Origin: Cladophialophora immunda
Taxonomy: Eukaryota > Ascomycota > Eurotiomycetes > Chaetothyriales > Herpotrichiellaceae
Assembly: GCF_000835495.1 (NCBI RefSeq)
Contig: NW_015622543.1
Span: forward strand, 2,710,806-2,774,805
Reading direction: 5' to 3'
Length of the DNA: 64,000 nt
Shown in pieces: positions 8,739-19,554 of this stretch; within the stretch, counting starts at the first letter, position 1; each line of letters starts with the position of its first letter. Position numbers and translations under genes: made by a program. The notes under the pieces are model-generated. The model was not told the origin of the DNA and ran no database searches. It saw only the letters and a list, made by a program, of their open reading frames with translations.

Positions 8739-10631
8739 ATGGCGACTAATCAACCATCAACAGCGCCCGCCCAGAATGGCGACAGCCACAGCTCAATATC
8801 CAAGGACTATGATCTGTCTCAACCCATCACGTCGACATCCGGGCTTCGCTCAGGACTGACTTCGTACGGCGACGCACATTTCTCCCTGTTTCTCAGAAAA
8901 GTCTTCATCAAAGCCCTAGGGTATTCAGACTCGGCACTCTCCTCGCCCATCATCGGGGTCATCAACACCTACTCCTCATTCAATCCTTGTCACTCCAATG
9001 TGCCCCAGCTCATCGAGTCCGTCAAGCGTGGTGTCCTGGCCTCGGGAGGGCTGCCCGTCGATTTCCCGACCATCAGCATCCACGAGAGCTTTGCCAGCCC
9101 GACCAGCATGTATCTGAGGAATTTGATGAGTATGGACACGGAGGAGATGATCAAGGCTCAGCCGGTGGACGCTGTGGTCATGATAGGAGGGTGTGACAAG
9201 ACAGTCCCAGCGCAGCTGATGGGCGCCATCTCCGCGAACAAGCCCGTCATTCCTCTCATCACGGGCCCAATGATGCCGGGTTCAGTAGAAGGGGTTCGGG
9301 TGGGAGCCTGCACAGACTGCCGAAGCTATTGGGCGCGGTACCGGGCGGGGGGCGTGGACTTGGAAGACATCATGTCCGTCAACGAGGAATTGGCGCCCAC
9401 AGGAGGCACATGCGGAGTCATGGGCACGGCATCGACCATGGCTTGTGTAACTGCAGGCCTGGGACTGCTTGAGCTCAAATCTGGTGCCACCGCCGCGGCC
9501 GTGAGCTCGGCCAGGCTGAGAGTCGCCGAGCAAGCTGGGCGCAATGCAGTGGCCATGCTTACAAAGGATGGGATGAGGCCACAAGATCTCCTGACCCGGG
9601 AGAGCTTTCTCAATGCCATCACCGTTCTCCAGGCCATTGGTGGAAGCACGAATGCGGTGGTGCATCTGCTGGCTATTATCAATCGGCACCCCAAAGTGGC
9701 GGGCACCATTGACCTCAACACCTTTGACGAGATTGGAAGAAAGACGCCATTGCTAGTTGACCTGAAGCCCAGCGGCGACAATTACATGACTGACTTCCAC
9801 AACGCAGGTGGCATGTTGGCCTTGATGCATACCTTGAGGCCATTGTTACATCTCGGTGCAAAGACTTACTCTGGTCAAACCCTCGGTGAGCTCCTCGACA
9901 CTACTCCCTTCAAGTCATTCCAATACTCCCGGCAGATTGTTCGATCTCTCCAAGATCCACTCTACCCTAGCTCGAGTTTGGTGGTTCTGCACGGCAACAT
10001 CTGTCCACAAGGCGCGGTTATGAAAGCCTCGGCCTCGAAGGACCGGAAGCTCCTGCACCACCGTGGCTCGGCCTGTGTCTTTGAAAACACCGCAGACATG
10101 GCCAATCGCATCGACTCCCCAGACCTAGAAGTTGATGCGAATTCCGTGTTGATACTCAAGAGTATTGGCCCGGTGGGCAATCCAGGGATGCCCGAGGCCG
10201 GACTGATCCCAATCCCTCAAAAGCTAGGAAAACAAGGGGTGACCGACATGTTGCGGATCAGTGATGGACGAATGAGCGGAACTGCTGGGGGGACGATCAT
10301 CCTGCACATCTCACCAGAGTCTGCGGACCTTGACTCGGTCTTTGGCGTTGTGCAGACGGGGGATAAGATCATCTGCGACGTCGAGAAGAGGACGCTACTC
10401 CTCGAAGTAGAAGAGCAGGAGATCGCTAGACGTATTGCCGATCGTAAAACGCGATCCCAGGTCGCCTCCGCTTCTGGGAAGGCTGATGGACAGATGTCGC
10501 ACAACCCTGAGCCATGGGTGGAGAGAGCTGGCCGGAGGGGCTATCGAGGCCTCTACGAGCGTGAGGTCAATCAGGCACACCTTGGGTGCGACTTTGGCTT
10601 CCTTACAGCCAAAGGACCTTCGGGCACTTGA
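8739..10631 (+). CDS. IlvD/Edd-family dehydratase (sugar-acid type)
   Basis: Predicted iron-sulfur dehydratase removing water from a sugar acid to give a 2-keto-3-deoxy acid. Single exon, 630 aa, full family length. The three cluster-ligand cysteines are visible: Cys84 (FNPCH), Cys152 (GGCDKTVPA) and the Cys225 region (PTGGTCGVMGTASTMAC). The 'GCDKT.PA' form and the N-terminal 'SYGDAHFS' resemble L-arabinonate-type dehydratases more than the mitochondrial branched-chain enzyme ILV3. No mitochondrial leader is evident (MATNQPSTAPAQNG is uncharged), so I expect a cytosolic protein. The fungal D-galacturonate pathway uses an unrelated dehydratase, so the substrate here is open. Neighbours are the C6 regulator at 5295-6962 and, further away, glyoxalase and dehydrogenases. 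Dihydroxy-acid dehydratase is the main alternative. Confidence 0.9.
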   Translation: MATNQPSTAPAQNGDSHSSISKDYDLSQPITSTSGLRSGLTSYGDAHFSLFLRKVFIKALGYSDSALSSPIIGVINTYSSFNPCHSNVPQLIESVKRGVLASGGLPVDFPTISIHESFASPTSMYLRNLMSMDTEEMIKAQPVDAVVMIGGCDKTVPAQLMGAISANKPVIPLITGPMMPGSVEGVRVGACTDCRSYWARYRAGGVDLEDIMSVNEELAPTGGTCGVMGTASTMACVTAGLGLLELKSGATAAAVSSARLRVAEQAGRNAVAMLTKDGMRPQDLLTRESFLNAITVLQAIGGSTNAVVHLLAIINRHPKVAGTIDLNTFDEIGRKTPLLVDLKPSGDNYMTDFHNAGGMLALMHTLRPLLHLGAKTYSGQTLGELLDTTPFKSFQYSRQIVRSLQDPLYPSSSLVVLHGNICPQGAVMKASASKDRKLLHHRGSACVFENTADMANRIDSPDLEVDANSVLILKSIGPVGNPGMPEAGLIPIPQKLGKQGVTDMLRISDGRMSGTAGGTIILHISPESADLDSVFGVVQTGDKIICDVEKRTLLLEVEEQEIARRIADRKTRSQVASASGKADGQMSHNPEPWVERAGRRGYRGLYEREVNQAHLGCDFGFLTAKGPSGT

Positions 10632-13600
10632 GAATGTCCCCCGACTGCCACTATATTGGGTTTCTGGTATCACTAGCCAATGCCCTTGCTCCTACTGCAG
10701 TGGCAGCAGGTGACCTTCTGCGATGACGACCTTGGGATGACAGCTCGAGGGCAGCCTGAGGCAGAGAGCTGACATCCGAGGCTTTCCGACTCGTGGTGAA
10801 GCGTGCTATTCGTCGTGCTCAGTGACCTGTCGAGCCCCTTGTTGGACAGTTCTACGTAAACCATTTGGAGTCAAACCACAACCACCAGGCCTTTTACCTC
10901 AAAAGGCAATTGCTGGCTCGAATCAAAATACGGTACATGATGCTTTGCTAGTCAAGGACCGGGGGCGTGTAGAATGGTATCCACTGTTGCGACTGTGACT
11001 GGATCGCCGGGTATCATCTCCTGCAGCCTGATGTCCGTCCAAGTGCCAGGAGCGGAATGTAACAACTTCCAGCTCTTGCTGGTGATGGGGGTCTGCAGTC
11101 CGCGACAGCGGTTGTGAAGGTGTCAGTCAAACTGAGCCATATGTTGTTCCTGCTCAAGTGTAAACGGTTGATGCCGGCTATATGACCCGGCACGGCGAGA
11201 CCAAGGTGAATATCTTGGTTGATCGAGCAACTGTCTAGTCGAATATAAACCAGATATTTCTGATCGGGCTGTCTCACCGAGTACAAAGGGAGCTGTTGAT
11301 ATTTGCCATCCAGCCGCGCCGGGCGCAGCAAATTCCCAATATAGTTCGAGGACGAGTGTTGCACACCTGGCACGAGGTGACTATGCCATCTCGTCAAGGC
11401 GCGAGTAGCTGACGTTCTTGGTCGAAACTGCTCGAACCAGCAATGTGATTGCCGTGTTTGACAATCCCAGAGCAACTTCATGAACCAGCAACTTGGAGCT
11501 GTTGCCGCTTCAGGAAGTATAGCAACTGGCAAAGACCTCGTGAGGTGGATGAGGTGGATGCAGCTAAGTGCTGGTCTAGGATGCATAGACGCATTGCCAG
11601 CGCCCCAAAGACAACGCCGCGCGCGTATCACGGGAAAAAGTCGACAGGGGGGAGGGGAGGAGGGACGAGTACTGCGAGGCCACACGTTTCGTCCTGTTCC
11701 CCGACGATGGTCTCGAGTCAGTGGGATCGTTGACGATTTGACGAGACTTGGGCACAGAAGGGATGCCCAGATGCCCAGATGCAGCTACTGACAGCTTCCC
11801 AATCAACAACATATTGCCATATCAGGAGATTGGAGACCATGATCCGAATTCAGCGTTCAGCTCGCCTTGCGCTCCACCGGCTAGTTGGAGCAAGGCGTCT
11901 ATCTCGACCGATCCTTACCTTGATACCTTGCTCTCTTCACTCCTTGACGTGCGTTCAAGTAGACACAAAAAGCGTCCCCTGCTGTGAACAAGGAGTCTCC
12001 TCTTCTGTTGCCCCTGCAAACCCGTCAGCGAAGAACGCATCAGCAGTGCCATGGACGAACCCATCGAGTAGAGTCCAGCTGAGAGTCCAGCTGAGAGTCC
12101 CCAGGAACAACTCCACCGTTACGCCCCAGCAGGCTTCGCCTTGGCCTTCCAAGCCTTGTATAGCGTGGTCTCGCCATGACCTTTTTACGCCCGTTAGGGG
12201 GCAAACCAGGGGGGTGTGTGATCCGGCTTCCGTCATCCGTCTCTACTTACCGAAAGAGGATACAGCTTCTATCCACTACGAGGACGCTAGAACGCAGGCA
12301 AAGGGGGGAACGACATCTCGATGCGAGGCTACCTCGTCTGATGACGTTTGTCCTCTGGCCTTAAACGAGCAGCAGCTCTTGTGTAGCTCTTGTTACTCCT
12401 CCTCCTTCGGGAAATCGATCCATGCAGTCGGCCGTGGCGAGCAACGCCATACATAACAAAACACCGCCTTGCCTGATTCTGGACGAGCTCCGACGAGCTT
12501 GATAGAAAGGGGGGACTGGTGTGACAGAGCCATTCGCGATTACGCGCTGGGGCTGGGGTGCCGAACACGGTCTTCTCCAGGACGGGAAGTATGTCTGTTC
12601 GGGAAACCGATCGCAGGAAATTGACTGGAAGAGTTTGAAGGGAGAGGAGGGGGAGGGACCCCGGTTCAAAGCAAACACGAACTCTTCTGACTTCGTGGCG
12701 GTATTTTCGCCCAGCAGGAAGAGCCCAGAAGTCAAGTTGCCCTGGCCGCCGGTAATAGTGCGATCCTGCTTCCTTTTCTCGCCTTCGCTACTCGCGAAAC
12801 GTCTCCTGAACGAGGCACATGAGAGACGGACGGGTCTGCAACTCCCCTCCCCCCGGACAAAAACTCCACGGCCGGCCTTTTCTGAGGGCGATGGAACTGG
12901 GATGATCGGCGTCCTGTATTCGTGCATTGAAGATAGCCCTACCAAAACCCGAACAGAGTTCGGTATTGCACCGAAGAGCCCGATTGGAGACTTCGCTACC
13001 GAGTAGTGAGAGGGCTCGGAGAATGGAGGGAGGGTGAGACTAAATCTGCCTGACTAGGCCGAACATGGTGTTTACTGCAAGCACGCTGTGCATTATGCAG
13101 CAAACACTGTAGACTTTGTACAAGGAGGGGCATTCGGAGCAGGATGAGGCGGGTTGGGCCGTTTGCGGGTGAGATGGAAGGATAGAATGAACACAGTGGT
13201 CGTATGTTCCTTTGCCATTTTGCCCCGAGTGGAAGAAGGCGGCTCACTATCTCCCAACGGCCATGGTGACATCGATGACTGGCGCATAATACACGAGGGA
13301 GGCAGAGAGATGGATTCCCGCAATAAATTCTCCTCTGGATGGCAGCGATATCACTTCTTCCCTCAAGTCGCGCACAAAGACCCGAGATGCCCTGTCAATG
13401 CCTGAGATCCCTCCTCCACGCTTATCAAGAATATACGCCCGTGGCAAACTACGACCACACGGAGGTAAATCTACAACTCGACAATGGCTGAGGCCCAACA
13501 ATCTCCCTTCCCCAGGGATATTAATTTGTCAGTATGAGTAGTAGAGATCTTGCTCGTGAACCACCCAGATAGGTTATCACTGAGAAAGATAAGACGGACT

Positions 13601-13739
13601 CTTCTCCTCTCTCCTCTCGCTCTGTTCTATGTTCAAACATGTTCATAGAGCATGGCCTGGTCTGAATCCAGCCTGGTCAAGGATCCTATGGAAGTATCCC
13701 CGTTTCGCGTGCAAGAAAGCACACAGGTCACCAGTCCAA
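10632..13739. other. 3.1-kb gene-poor stretch
   Basis: No recognisable gene. Several open frames exist, the longest being 223 codons on the minus strand at 11014-11685, but none shows a domain and overlapping frames look equally good. Small direct repeats occur at 11525-11545 (GAGGTGGAT units), 11762-11780 (GATGCCCA units) and 12071-12100. It may hold decayed coding sequence. Confidence 0.4.
12071..12100. repeat. 12-nt direct tandem repeat, 2.5 copies
   Basis: The unit GAGTCCAGCTGA is repeated twice and followed by GAGTCC. It is an exact short tandem duplication in non-coding sequence. Confidence 0.8.
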
Positions 13740-14893
13740 TCACCAATTCGTCGACTTCTTCAGCCTCTCATTCTGGATGATCTCAACCCAGTAGTCGTCC
13801 GGATCCAACACAAAGGCCACGTTCTTCATCCTGCCGTCGGTGAGCCGCTTCTTCCAGTTCACCCCTTTCTCCTCCATAAACGCACACGCCTTGTCCAAGT
13901 CATCCACACTGATGGCGATATGCCCAAAGCCCTGAGGCTGGTCATTGCCGTTGTGGTATACTTTGCCATCTTCCTTCTCGGTCCCATAGTTCCAGGTCAA
14001 TTCAAGCAGACCTTCTTTCCCAGCGAGTGGGTTGACGCCGTTGGGCGAGTCTTCAGGTTTGGGAATCCCATAATCGCCCGGATATCCCAGGAAATATAAA
14101 GTGAACCCCGCCGCCTTTTGTTCAGAGGTCCTCATGAGCGACATGCCCATCACCTCCTGGTAAAATTTCAATGACTTCTCCGGATCTTTGACCCGGATCA
14201 TGCTGTGGTTCATCCTGTAAGTGCCTGTCTCCGTTGTCTTTATATCCTCTGTCTGTTCCACCGGCTTTTGACCGATGACTTCCACCCAATATCCGTCGGG
14301 GTCCAGGGCGAACGCGATGCTCCGCATGCGCCCGTCGGTCAGTTTCTTCTGGAATTTATACCCGGCATCTTCAATGCGTTGGCACGCAGCTTGAATGTTG
14401 TCGACAGAGATGCAGATGTGACCGAAGCCTTTGTGGGGCTCTTTGTTGCCGTTGTTGATGGTGAAATCGGGGTCCGACTCGGAGCCGTAGTTGTGCGTGA
14501 GTTCAATGACGCCTTCCCGGTCGGTCCAGTGTGCGTCTTTAGAAGCAGAGGAAGGTCCGTCATAGGCTGTTGCAAAGCGTCAGAGAGAGACATGGAAGAG
14601 GAGAGGAAGATTGTCGGGGGTTTACCTAGGAAATACAAAGAAAACTTGTTGTCGGGGAAATCCAACTTATTGATCAAGCTCAGGCCCAGGAGGTTATAGT
14701 ACTCAATCGAGCGCTGAGGGTCTTTCACACGGAGCATGGTGTGGTTGAACTTCCATTTCGAGTGGTCCGTCATGGTTGCAGACTGGGGGGTTGATGTGCT
14801 GAACGGTTTCGACGCGGCTGATACACTGGGGACTTGAAAGTGTTGTAGGAGTTGTTGTAGTCGAGGGAGGCGTGATGTGAGGCGTGATAGCAT
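13740..14893 (-). CDS. Lactoylglutathione lyase (glyoxalase I), two-domain
   Basis: Converts the glutathione hemithioacetal of methylglyoxal into S-lactoylglutathione. Exons are 14893-14626 and 14566-13740 (364 aa), with a 59-nt GT-AG intron at 14567-14625. The junction gives 'FLAYDGP', which matches the family. Two tandem VOC domains are present, each with the metal-ligand pattern seen in yeast Glo1: '[11 protein letters not shown]' and 'YWVEVIGQ' in the first, '[11 protein letters not shown]', 'GFGHIAISV' and 'YWVEII' in the second. Translation from 14893 gives a 41-residue leader rich in Arg, Ser and Leu ([12 protein letters not shown]) that looks mitochondrial. A second in-frame ATG at 14773 ([10 protein letters not shown]) would give the usual cytosolic enzyme. 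Dual targeting is plausible but untested. Divergent from the HOT gene. Confidence 0.92.
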
Positions 14894-15588
14894 CGAATGC
14901 TAGTTGACAGAGGGTGTCCAGATCCAATGCAGGCTTCAGGAAGCAGTCGAGAACTCACTTGAGAAGGTCAGCGACTGCAGGAGGCTGTACGCGGCCTTCG
15001 ACTGCTCATTGAAATTCTGGATGATGCATTGTTGTCGCAGGGATGACGTGGGGCAGTCGACACGCTTACGAAATGTTGCGCACTTCTCCCCCTCACGGCA
15101 CCTGCGACACCCAACAGGCGGTCTCCTTTTAGGCGGTCAAACCCCGCCATCCCCCTGCGACGCCCGCCTTTCCACCAACCGTCGGGTGCCCGAGTTTCAT
15201 CCACACCACTTTCCGGTGGAAGATTTGGAGAGCTGCCAGCTGCCGTGCCCCTCTGCCCTGGGCGTCAAATCACAGACCGCCCGCCCTGGAACCTCCCAAT
15301 CACGGGCGACCCCAGCTCAAGCCACAGGCTTCGACTTGCAGGGAGCTTCCTCCACACTTGCCTCGGTCTCCCTCCGCACCCTACCAATACATGGATACGG
15401 GGCTCATGTATGTGCGCTTTCTTCTATAAGTCGACCTTCTGCTGAGTGCATAGCTACAGCATACGGTTGGGTAATCATATCGACCGCTGTGATCTCTCCC
15501 CTCCTGTTCTAGCCGCTGTTCGGTCGCGTGGATCGAGTTCTGCAAGCCCTCCAAAGCTGCGCTAAACCCCGTCTCGATACTCACAGCC
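14894..15588. promoter_or_regulatory. Shared divergent promoter region, glyoxalase I / HOT
   Basis: A 695-bp gap separates two divergent start codons, both of proteins with mitochondrial-looking leaders. It is pyrimidine-rich near 15150-15380. I identify no specific operator. Confidence 0.4.
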
Positions 15589-17070
15589 ATGGTCCTTTCA
15601 CCCGCAATCCGTGTCGCGAGGACAGCCTCCCAGCGCTCGACCTCTTTGTTGCGAGCAATTCAATTCGGCCATCCTCCCAACTGCCCTTGTCATTCGAATC
15701 CCAACTTTCATCATGCTCCTTCAGCTTTCGGGGAGGCCCGAAGGCGACTGGCGACTCCCATTGACAGCTCGCGATCCAAGGACTACGCGTTCGAGATGGC
15801 CGCCAGCTCGATCCGCTTCGGGCCTGGTTGCACAAAAGAGGTGGGTATGGATTTCAAGAACATGGGCGCCAAGCGGGTCTGCGTTGTTACGGACGGCAAT
15901 GTGTCGAAGCTGAACGCAATGAAGCAAGTCATCGAAGGATTGACCAAAGAAGGAATCGAATTTACCGTATACGACAAGTGTCGGGTCGAGCCCAAGGACA
16001 GCTCGATTAAGGACGCCATTGCTTTTGCCAAACCATATCAGCCCGATGCTTTTCTGGCTGTGGGAGGAGGGTCGGTAATTGACACGGCGAAGCTGATGAA
16101 TCTCTACACCTGCTTCCCAGATGCGGACTTCCTGGATTTTGTCAATGCTCCCCTCGGGAAGGGATTGCCAATCACCAAACCACTCAAGCCGCTTGTGGCT
16201 GTCCCGACTACGGCTGGTACAGGATCAGAGACGACGGGAACTGCTATCTTCGATCTGGTTGAGAAGCGGGCAAAGACCGGTATCGCCCACCGCAACCTCA
16301 AACCTACCCTGGGCATTTGTGATCCACTCAATACACGCACGATGCCATCGGCTGTTCATGCTTCCTCGGGCTTGGATGTGCTGTGCCACTCACTGGAATC
16401 CTGGACCGCCATTCCTTACCACGAGAGATCTCCAAGACCTACAAATCCGATCAATCGCCCGGCGTATCAGGGTGCAAATCCTATTTCGGATATTTTCTCG
16501 CTGAACGCGCTGAGAGCGACCGTCAAATACTTGCCTCGAGCAGTCAAAGACCCTGAAGATCACGAAGCTCAAAGCGAAATGCTTCTTGCGGCCACTTTGG
16601 CAGGTGTCGGCTTCGGGAACGCTGGCGTTCATCTGTGCCATGGCATGAGTTACCCGATCAGCGGTCAAAACCCGGGCTACAAGCATGCTGGCTACGTGGT
16701 TGAGACGCCTATCATTCCCCACGGCGTCAGTGTTGCCGTGACTGCTCCTGCTGTGTTCAGGTTCACCGGGCCCAGCAATCCGGAGCGACATCTGGCGGCG
16801 GCTGAGGTTTTTGGCAAGGATATCTCTAACGTCAAAAAGGAAAGCGCAGGCGAGGTTTTGAGCGAAGCACTGGCTGAGTTCCTCGTCGGCCTGGGAGACC
16901 AGCCTCGAGGCTTGAAGCCCCTGGGTTTCACGCGTGAGAGCATTGACGATTTGGTGGAGGGAACATTGCCCCAAAGAAGAGTCCTCATGTTGGCGCCCAA
17001 GTTGAGCGCGGAAGTGAATGAGGAAAGGGAGCAATTGAGAGGCTTGTTTGAAGAGGCTCTGGAGTACTGA
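15589..17070 (+). CDS. Hydroxyacid-oxoacid transhydrogenase, mitochondrial (ADHFE1 type)
   Basis: Iron-dependent alcohol dehydrogenase family member. The animal orthologue oxidises gamma-hydroxybutyrate to succinic semialdehyde while reducing 2-oxoglutarate to D-2-hydroxyglutarate. Single exon, 493 aa. The N-terminal 60 residues are rich in Arg and Ser (ARTASQRSTSLLRA), as expected for a mitochondrial presequence. The nucleotide-binding 'GGGSVIDTAK' lies at residues 159-168, 'VPTTAGTGSET' at about 205-215, and the metal-binding His segments 'SGLDVLCHSLES' and 'HLCHGMSYPISGQ' follow. The segment 'NPINRPAYQGANPISD' is diagnostic for the HOT subgroup over other iron ADHs. The start is the first ATG in frame with the leader. 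Its 3' neighbour on the same strand, 595 bp away, is 3-phosphoglycerate dehydrogenase. Confidence 0.92.
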   Translation: MVLSPAIRVARTASQRSTSLLRAIQFGHPPNCPCHSNPNFHHAPSAFGEARRRLATPIDSSRSKDYAFEMAASSIRFGPGCTKEVGMDFKNMGAKRVCVVTDGNVSKLNAMKQVIEGLTKEGIEFTVYDKCRVEPKDSSIKDAIAFAKPYQPDAFLAVGGGSVIDTAKLMNLYTCFPDADFLDFVNAPLGKGLPITKPLKPLVAVPTTAGTGSETTGTAIFDLVEKRAKTGIAHRNLKPTLGICDPLNTRTMPSAVHASSGLDVLCHSLESWTAIPYHERSPRPTNPINRPAYQGANPISDIFSLNALRATVKYLPRAVKDPEDHEAQSEMLLAATLAGVGFGNAGVHLCHGMSYPISGQNPGYKHAGYVVETPIIPHGVSVAVTAPAVFRFTGPSNPERHLAAAEVFGKDISNVKKESAGEVLSEALAEFLVGLGDQPRGLKPLGFTRESIDDLVEGTLPQRRVLMLAPKLSAEVNEEREQLRGLFEEALEY

Positions 17071-17665
17071 GCAAGATTGCTGTGTGTACTCTTGTCATGG
17101 GGGAAGCAATGCATGGTTCGGGCTGTGGCTGTGGCTTGTATATTGCTGCGACACAATTGTTTGCTCTGTTTGCTCTGTTTGCATGGTTTGTCTCCCCGAG
17201 TCCCCAAACAAAATTGCCCCAGATCGCGGGGTTGGAATCAATTCCTTCCCTTGCGACTTCGGCCACTGACATCTCCACATTCCTCGACCTCATTGCTTGT
17301 GTCTGGCTAATATGGGTGACGCACAACATCCAGCCAACGAATGGATTTGGAGCATTGGCCGGCCCACGGAGAAATTGAAAATGTCTTTGCACAACGCAAA
17401 ACGTGATTTGGTCACTGGCCATTTTGGACTTCAAAGGTAGTCAAAAGCACGAGAAAATATCTGTCCAATCTATCTGTCGCTGTCATCGGTCTCACAGTCC
17501 AATCTTCTACGCACCTTCGTCCTTTTGCTTCCGCAATTTTGGAGTTTGTGAAAGCTTTGCATTCTCAAATTCAGTAAATCCTCGCTGTCAATAGCCACTA
17601 TTTGCAAGTGCTAAGTACACCGCCCCTCGGAACAGAAAAGTTGATCACCGGGTCAGGGGGCAGAA
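17071..17665. other. Intergenic between HOT and 3-PGDH
   Basis: Contains the HOT 3' flank and the PGDH promoter. A short TTTGCTCTG direct repeat lies near 17159-17176. No gene recognised. Confidence 0.45.
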
Positions 17666-19554
17666 ATGGCTGCCACCAACGGTGAGACAGTCCAGGCTCG
17701 AGTCCTCTGTCCGGAGAAATTGTCCCCGGATGGACTCGCTCTGCTTCGGAAAACCCTCATTGTCGACGAAAAGCAAGGTCTAACGCCCGAGCAACTTGTC
17801 TCAATCATCCCGGAATACGATGCCCTTCTTGTGCGCTCCGAGACTAAGGTCACCAATGATCTTCTGCAGGCAGCTCGAAAATTGAAGGTAGTTGCTCGAG
17901 CAGGTGTCGGTGTAGACAATGTCGATGTCCCCGCCGCAACGCGGTTGGGCATCGTCGTGGTGAATTCTCCGAGCGGGAATATTCAGGCTGCTGCGGAACA
18001 TACCATTGCCCTGTTGATGAGTATGGCGAGGAATATCCCTGATGCTTGTGCGAGTGTCAAGGGAGGGAAGTGGGAGAGGAGTCGACTCGTCGGCGTGGAG
18101 GTCAAGGGGAAGACGTTGGGGGTGGTGGGACTCGGGAAAGGTATACAACGATCCTTCCATCTTCATCGTGGGTTTGAGGCTGGTTCTGACCATTGGTGTC
18201 TGCGTTAGTCGGCCTGATTGTCGCTCGAATGGCTCGTGGCCTGGGTATGAATGTGGTCGCGGCAGATCCCTATGCTTCTCCATCGGTGGCTGCCGCGGCC
18301 AACGTCCACCTTGTTGAGTCTCTGTCTGAGCTCTTGCCTGTCGTCGACTTCCTGACCATTCACACACCAATGCTGGCCGCAACACGCGGCATGCTTTCGA
18401 CATCCGAGCTCAACTCGATGAAACGCGGGGCTCGCATCCTCAACGTCGCCCGCGGAGGCATCATCGATGAAGAAGCCCTCCTTGCTGCACTTGAATCTGG
18501 ACACATAGCCGGCGCGGCAATAGACGTCTTTACTTCGGAACCACCGCATAAGGACCCCAACTCCTCTGCAGCAAAGCTAGTCCAACATCCCAAATGCATT
18601 GCAACACCGCATCTCGGCGCATCGACGGTTGAAGCACAGGAAAACGTCTCCATCGACGTCTGCGAACAGGTCCTCCAGATCCTCGCAGGAGATCTACCGA
18701 GGAGCGCTGTAAATGCGCCTATTATCCTGCCAGCCGAGTACAAGACTCTCCAACCTTTCGTACGGCTTGTGGAAAAGATGGGCTCTCTGTACACGCAACA
18801 TTTCACATCCCCCACGCAGCCCCTCCATCAAAGAAACATGAATACGTTTGATCTCATCTACGAGGGCGAGATCGCGAACATGTCGAGTACGAAACCACTC
18901 TTTGCGGCCCTGATCAAAGGACTTACTCTACCCATCTCGGACGCAGAGGGGTTCAATGTCAACATAGTCAATGCGGAGATGGTGGCCAAAGAGAGAGGGA
19001 TATTCGTCAACGAGCAGAAGTCCAGAGATCCGTCCACGCAAGCGTATTCGAGCTTGGTTACCCTCGTCGCCAGGCCCGCCAGCAGAGCTCCGTCCTTGAG
19101 TCGGCATTCCAGCGCCCTCGAAGGGCTCTCTATATCATCCAACCCCGCGGGTGACCAACAGAGCCAGCCGGTCAGCAAGCAGCACGTCATTTCCGGCTAC
19201 TGCAGCGACAACTCCCCCTTCATCTCGAGGCTCGATCGCTTCGCCACGTCCTTTGTGCCCGAGGGCACCCTGTTGATCTGTCACAACTACGATTCTCCGG
19301 GGAAGATTGGTGTCGTGGGCAGCATCCTAGGCAGAGAAGGCGTCAATATCAACTTCATGAGCGTGGCGCCCGCGACCTTCTCTGCGGGCTCGGGTTCCGG
19401 CGCTGCGAAAGGCTCGGATACCCATCCGCCTGCGCCCAAAGAGACGACCGAGGCGCTCATGATCCTGGGCGTGGACAAAGAGGTAGGCGAGGGTGTCAAG
19501 AGAGAGCTGGTCGGCGCGAAGGGCGTTCTGAGTGTCAGCAGCGTCACTCTTTAA
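17666..19554 (+). CDS. D-3-phosphoglycerate dehydrogenase
   Basis: First committed step of serine synthesis, oxidising 3-phosphoglycerate with NAD+. Exons are 17666-18140 and 18209-19554 (606 aa); the 68-nt intron GTATAC...TTAG sits inside the NAD loop, and splicing restores '[15 protein letters not shown]' (GLGKVG at 155-160). Catalytic-region motifs follow in order: '[11 protein letters not shown]' (Arg), the Glu of 'DVFTSEPP', and '[14 protein letters not shown]' (His). After the catalytic domain come an intervening ASB-type domain ('[11 protein letters not shown]') and a C-terminal ACT domain ('[20 protein letters not shown]'), the serine-sensing arrangement of long-form PGDH. The ACT domain carries a Gly/Ser/Pro-rich insertion, and a Ser-rich linker precedes it. 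In E. coli and yeast the enzyme also reduces 2-oxoglutarate to D-2-hydroxyglutarate, which makes the neighbouring HOT gene notable. Confidence 0.93.

Noticed and set aside
11014..11685. 223-codon minus-strand open frame, with a second plausible frame at its 3' end
   Set aside because: No domain recognised, and competing frames of similar length overlap. It could be decayed coding sequence but is not supportable as a gene.
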